Source: a bacterium
GTDB taxonomy: Bacteria; UBP14; UBA6098; B30-G16
Direction: 5' to 3'
NCBI GenBank assembly: GCA_030620455.1
Contig: JAUXEQ010000048.1
Coordinates: 1-8,832, forward strand
Length of the DNA stretch: 8,832 nucleotides
The notes beneath the pieces are model-generated. The model had not been told where the DNA came from. It did not search any database and saw nothing but the letters and a program-made list of their open reading frames with translations. How positions within the stretch are numbered: position 1 is the stretch's first letter; every line of letters begins with the position of its first letter. This document shows positions 7,301 through 8,832 of the stretch, piece after piece. A program made the position numbers and the translations under genes.

Positions 7301-8024
7301 CAATGATGTTGGATATTTCCTCGATTTAAATTACGAGGATTTCCTCGAAACTCTTGGCGTTGTTTTTCTAGATTATGGTCTACCTATGAGTTCCGGTAAC
7401 GTTGCATTCGTCAAAACCACAGATTCCACTTTCTGGGAATGGTCTCCATTTACTATGGATTATCATTACAAAACGATAGCTGACGCATGGATCAACGATT
7501 TAGACGCTCTATCCAGTGCTGAATTGTTGCTATATTCATGGGGTGATACTTTACTTACAACAGATTCTACTGGTCGAATGATTTATTTTGATAGTGGCAC
7601 ATACAAAACTATTACTTCCTCGATATATCTCGGGTCTCTTATCGATGGAGTTTATCCAAGCCAACGTAAAAAGATTATGGGTTGCATATTAAAGGCTTTT
7701 GGGATCGAAAATAACTATATCGATAATAATGTACCAAAACCAGAGCAACCGATGCTAATCTCTGCGAGACCGAATCCATTTAATGCATCGACTGAGATAA
7801 ACTTCACAATTCCAAAAAATAGCACAGTATCATTGGATATTATCGATATAAACGGACATAGAATTAAAAGACTTATGAAAGGGGCATTATCCGCAGGAAC
7901 CTATACATATCTCTGGGATGGAAACACCGAAAGTGGGAAAACAGTTTCCAGTGGCGTCTATTTCGCAAGGCTTCTTACCGAGAGCAATGCATCTGCAAAA
8001 GTGAAAATTGTCTTAATACGTTAG
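4389..8024 (+). CDS. Large secreted multidomain surface protein with type IX-style C-terminal sorting domain
   Basis: This 1211-residue protein is probably exported and then sorted to the cell surface; no enzymatic role is evident. Domains in order: signal peptide 1-23 (Lys6, hydrophobic core, cut after AFG); an N-terminal beta domain, 24-175, with a FGVDSLATD motif seen in secreted proteins of FCB-like bacteria; an Ig-like domain, about 176-281; three carboxypeptidase-regulatory-like folds at 289-368, 375-457 and 460-536, each opening with a G-x-V/I strand; a fibronectin III start, 540-564 (PPPRNLAG, SLYWDCP); an inserted beta-sandwich-like stretch, 568-743; and a fibronectin III end, 797-869 (IKYRIYRSN, DYYYAVTAV). 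Then comes a Rossmann, glutamine-amidotransferase-like domain, 874-1106 (ILIIDHD, YDAIFWIT, LDAGGNLYIEGND), with no cysteine at the usual nucleophile turn. The sorting domain is 1122-1211. It is monocistronic: a terminator follows and the minus-strand operon diverges upstream. It is rich in Asp and Thr and low in Lys, as expected for a secreted protein. Confidence 0.9.
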   Translation: MRFVTKIIFFAIILGMLPIMAFGQWSFIFDPSEDCGSDFFGFGVDSLATDLYDPSYDSVLPPIITCPVKLYFPTNDTAWPGLHLKTSIKYPRDTVNWDFRLVSDGGIDSIQLCTLYWNSADLPIDYGSLYIDTLNDFSTANDMSRIPSFSYVVNVKPYAVTTHVYFKFISDTTITDDTLPPYTINHVPACDDTTVPKDIDSIAFDIVDSGISGVNYSTVLITLNGLNLTAFFANSPILNGYHLCLEDPSPYLRDSTDYNLIIRASDWAGNDMNYNCFFHTSPPVGTSHKIFGNVSDTTTSIALEGAVVSLPLGLITEYDTTDAWGHYEFDDILDGLYNLTCDKDDYFSKTSPVTVAGLDTRLDFFLMPLDTSTTDTICGNVSDESTGMFLPNVNIYASWATDSTDTISDSLGTFCLLDIPKGVKVIFIAHASFGFYKDDTIIAMIDTLGDLNFSLKQITVFDVSGWIYLEGRTNHQGTIVELKTVGIDTTDSSGAFLFTSVDTGTYDLIFNHDAYIPETLTIVVSFGPTFLSDTLYKEPSYPPPRNLAGTDSLCAELVSLYWDCPLPDDIVEIAYDNGPLPGFYYLVDVEVYSADRIGVLFSVPDSNEIIAVKLGMYGDVDVFCEINLWSGSEPILPALGVQAATDYLHPDLFWVEFDFRTTPISVFGDFFVQIYPEASATEFNILADSIGDSTYDRFIFARGLPPFPIWENPVVVDPDASGFVWVLRVYIRDPDGTFMWIEPTVIRDETHVSSKFYNKTNPFGSTKFSRMRNKIPLSASKKGLYRTSEITESTEFTDLIKYRIYRSNGIFTDIHDPGVALIDSTVPDNTQYVDINVTPNTDYYYAVTAVYPGDIESDPSNIIRASTRDYVVSGNILIIDHDWGEKLANGDIDDEETVLAELIDSITTLPISDLVITEQDELFLNMRFVDDLGFKLYDAIFWITHFSPETYNGIEKLTDYLDAGGNLYIEGNDVGYFLDLNYEDFLETLGVVFLDYGLPMSSGNVAFVKTTDSTFWEWSPFTMDYHYKTIADAWINDLDALSSAELLLYSWGDTLLTTDSTGRMIYFDSGTYKTITSSIYLGSLIDGVYPSQRKKIMGCILKAFGIENNYIDNNVPKPEQPMLISARPNPFNASTEINFTIPKNSTVSLDIIDINGHRIKRLMKGALSAGTYTYLWDGNTESGKTVSSGVYFARLLTESNASAKVKIVLIR
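5253..5996 (+). other. Three tandem carboxypeptidase-regulatory-like beta repeats within the secreted protein
   Basis: Residues 289-368, 375-457 and 460-536 each show the pattern of this fold: a G-N-V or S-G-W opening strand, a 'LEGAVVSL/LPNVNIYA/GTIVELKT' second strand, a D-T-T/S-D turn, a G-x-F/Y strand and a G-x-Y/V-x-L strand. They are similar in pattern but diverged in DNA, so this is an old duplication or repeated domain recruitment, not a recent tandem repeat. The role is presumably as structural spacers. Confidence 0.65.
7752..8021 (+). other. Type IX-type (FlgD-Ig-like) C-terminal sorting domain
   Basis: Residues 1122-1211 follow the usual order: A-R-P-N-P-F-N with T-E-I-N-F-T-I, then V-S-L-D-I-I-D-I-N-G, then L-S-A-G-T-Y, W-D-G-N, S-G-V-Y-F-A-R and a final V-K-I-V-L-I-R. 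In families with type IX secretion this domain guides passage across the outer membrane. That this organism has such a system is inferred, as no translocon gene is in the window. Confidence 0.85.
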
Positions 8025-8069
8025 AAATATAGAAAGCTCGAATTAATGACTAACATATAAATATTACTC

Positions 8070-8094
8070 AACGGGGTTCTTGGACCCCGTTTTT
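8070..8094 (+). terminator. Rho-independent terminator after the secreted-protein gene
   Basis: ACGGGGT (8071-8077) pairs with ACCCCGT (8084-8090) around a TCTTGG loop, with one more A-T pair outside. A run of five T follows (8090-8094). It begins 46 bases after the stop codon and is the only strong hairpin with a T-run noticed in the window. Confidence 0.87.
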
Positions 8095-8160
8095 GTATAT
8101 CTAAGGAAGACTATTCTTTAATTGTGGAAATGGAAATATTAATAATAAAAGAGCTTTTAA

Positions 8161-8601
8161 ATGAATCGTATTATAATATTTGCTGGACCTTTTTGTCTGA
8201 TTGTAATCGCGTTTCTATTAATACTCCGAAATGTAATTCATTTGCGTATTAGGAAAATCTATGCAAAATATCAATTACAAGATGCAATCATTATCGTAAA
8301 AAATGCCAATTTTTTCGGACAGAAATCTTTAGGTTATGGACAGGTTCGAGGAAATGGTGTATTGGCTTTGACCTCGGATAAATTATTTTTCGAAATGTGG
8401 CTACCTAAAAAAGACATTGAAATACCCATTAATAGAATAACAAATATAGATAATCCTATTCAGTTTCTTGGTAAGACGAGACTAAGACCCCTTTTAAAGG
8501 TAACCTTTATTAACCAAAACGGTCAAACCGATTCAGCAGCATGGCAGATTTCAGAACTCGACCGTTGGACGAATGAATTGCATAAATTACTAATAAAATA
8601 A
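8161..8601 (+). CDS. Small single-pass membrane protein with PH/GRAM-like domain
   Basis: The 146-residue product has one N-terminal membrane segment (about residues 4-23, IIIFAGPFCLIVIAFLLILR), followed by a basic stretch (HLRIRKIYAK), so the rest probably faces the cytoplasm. Residues about 45-145 look like a bacterial PH or GRAM-type fold: a G-x-G-V-L-A-L-T-S-D-K-L-F-F-E strand pair, an I-P-I-N-R-I-T-N-I strand, K-V-T-F plus an N-G-Q turn, and a closing helix with W-x-x-x-L. Such domains usually bind lipids or membrane partners, but no ligand is predictable here. No strong ribosome binding site precedes the ATG (only AAGAG, 8 bases away), so the exact start is less sure. It lies after a terminator and before another membrane-anchored gene on the same strand, suggesting a separate small operon. 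Confidence 0.65.
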   Translation: MNRIIIFAGPFCLIVIAFLLILRNVIHLRIRKIYAKYQLQDAIIIVKNANFFGQKSLGYGQVRGNGVLALTSDKLFFEMWLPKKDIEIPINRITNIDNPIQFLGKTRLRPLLKVTFINQNGQTDSAAWQISELDRWTNELHKLLIK

Positions 8602-8680
8602 ATAGAATTGCTTAATTATTCTTTTTATATACTATTGAGTGAGTCGAATATCATGAATTTTTAGATTTAAAAGATCGCTC

Positions 8681-8685
8681 GAGGG
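8681..8685 (+). promoter_or_regulatory. Ribosome binding site of the gene cut by the window end
   Basis: GAGGG stands 8 bases before the ATG at 8694 and supports that ATG as a true start. Confidence 0.6.
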
Positions 8686-8693
8686 ATACAAAA

Positions 8694-8832
8694 ATGCTCG
8701 TTTCTGGATTGGTCATAATTCTTTTATTGTTAGTTCTGCTTGGATCGAGGATCGATTGGAGAAAAATCCAAGCAGCAAAAATTAATCGACTTAATAGTAT
8801 TCAAGATCTATTACATTTTTTCGACACACTTG
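8694..8832 (+). CDS. N-terminal part of a membrane-anchored protein, 3' truncated
   Basis: The frame from ATG 8694 stays open to the window end (46 codons). The predicted product starts with a strong hydrophobic segment (MLVSGLVIILLLLVLLG, residues 1-17), followed directly by a basic, soluble stretch (SRIDWRKIQAAKINR), giving a single anchor with the remainder probably cytoplasmic. This layout copies that of the gene at 8161, 92 bases upstream on the same strand, so the two may form an operon of small membrane-anchored proteins. Too little is present to name a family. The open frame, hydrophobic start and ribosome binding site together support a real gene. Confidence 0.62.
   Translation, partial: MLVSGLVIILLLLVLLGSRIDWRKIQAAKINRLNSIQDLLHFFDTL

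Overview
This AT-rich window looks like a chromosomal piece of an outer-membrane-bearing bacterium, probably anaerobic, from an uncultured or candidate lineage near the FCB group (WOR-3, Cloacimonadota or Zixibacteria-like). This placement is inference from three signs. The window opens in an LpxK (lipid A kinase) tail. A very large secreted protein ends in a type IX secretion (Por)-style C-terminal sorting domain. A 2-hydroxyacyl-CoA dehydratase-family protein is encoded with its own ATP-dependent activase, a pairing typical of oxygen-sensitive low-potential Fe-S chemistry.

Layout, left to right. Positions 1-227 (+) hold the C-terminal end of lpxK. Three bases later comes an asnB-type glutamine-dependent amidotransferase (231-2075, +), whose ribosome binding site lies inside the lpxK end. 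Convergent to it is a minus-strand cluster read from 4258 down to 2163: an HgdB/D-subunit-like protein, its BcrAD/BadFG/HgdC-type activase (20-base overlap, TTG start), then, after 130 bases, a small DUF3343 'Se/S carrier-like' protein. No HgdA-type partner subunit is present in the window.

Divergent from this cluster is a 1211-residue secreted multidomain protein (4389-8024, +). It has a signal peptide, an N-terminal beta domain, an Ig-like domain, three carboxypeptidase-regulatory-like repeats, a fibronectin III fold apparently split by a jelly-roll-like insert, a glutamine-amidotransferase-like Rossmann domain without an evident nucleophile, and a C-terminal sorting domain. A strong rho-independent terminator (8070-8094) closes that unit. 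After it come a small single-pass membrane protein with a PH/GRAM-like domain (8161-8601) and the start of another membrane-anchored protein that runs off the window (8694-8832).

Functionally, lpxK and asnB look like envelope-building genes, and the secreted protein is likely displayed at or released from the cell surface. The minus-strand trio is the most interesting part: a possible ATP-driven Fe-S reductase or dehydratase with a candidate sulfur or selenium carrier and no known substrate. No RNA genes, CRISPR array, insertion sequence or phage feature was seen, and no gap between genes exceeds 300 bases.
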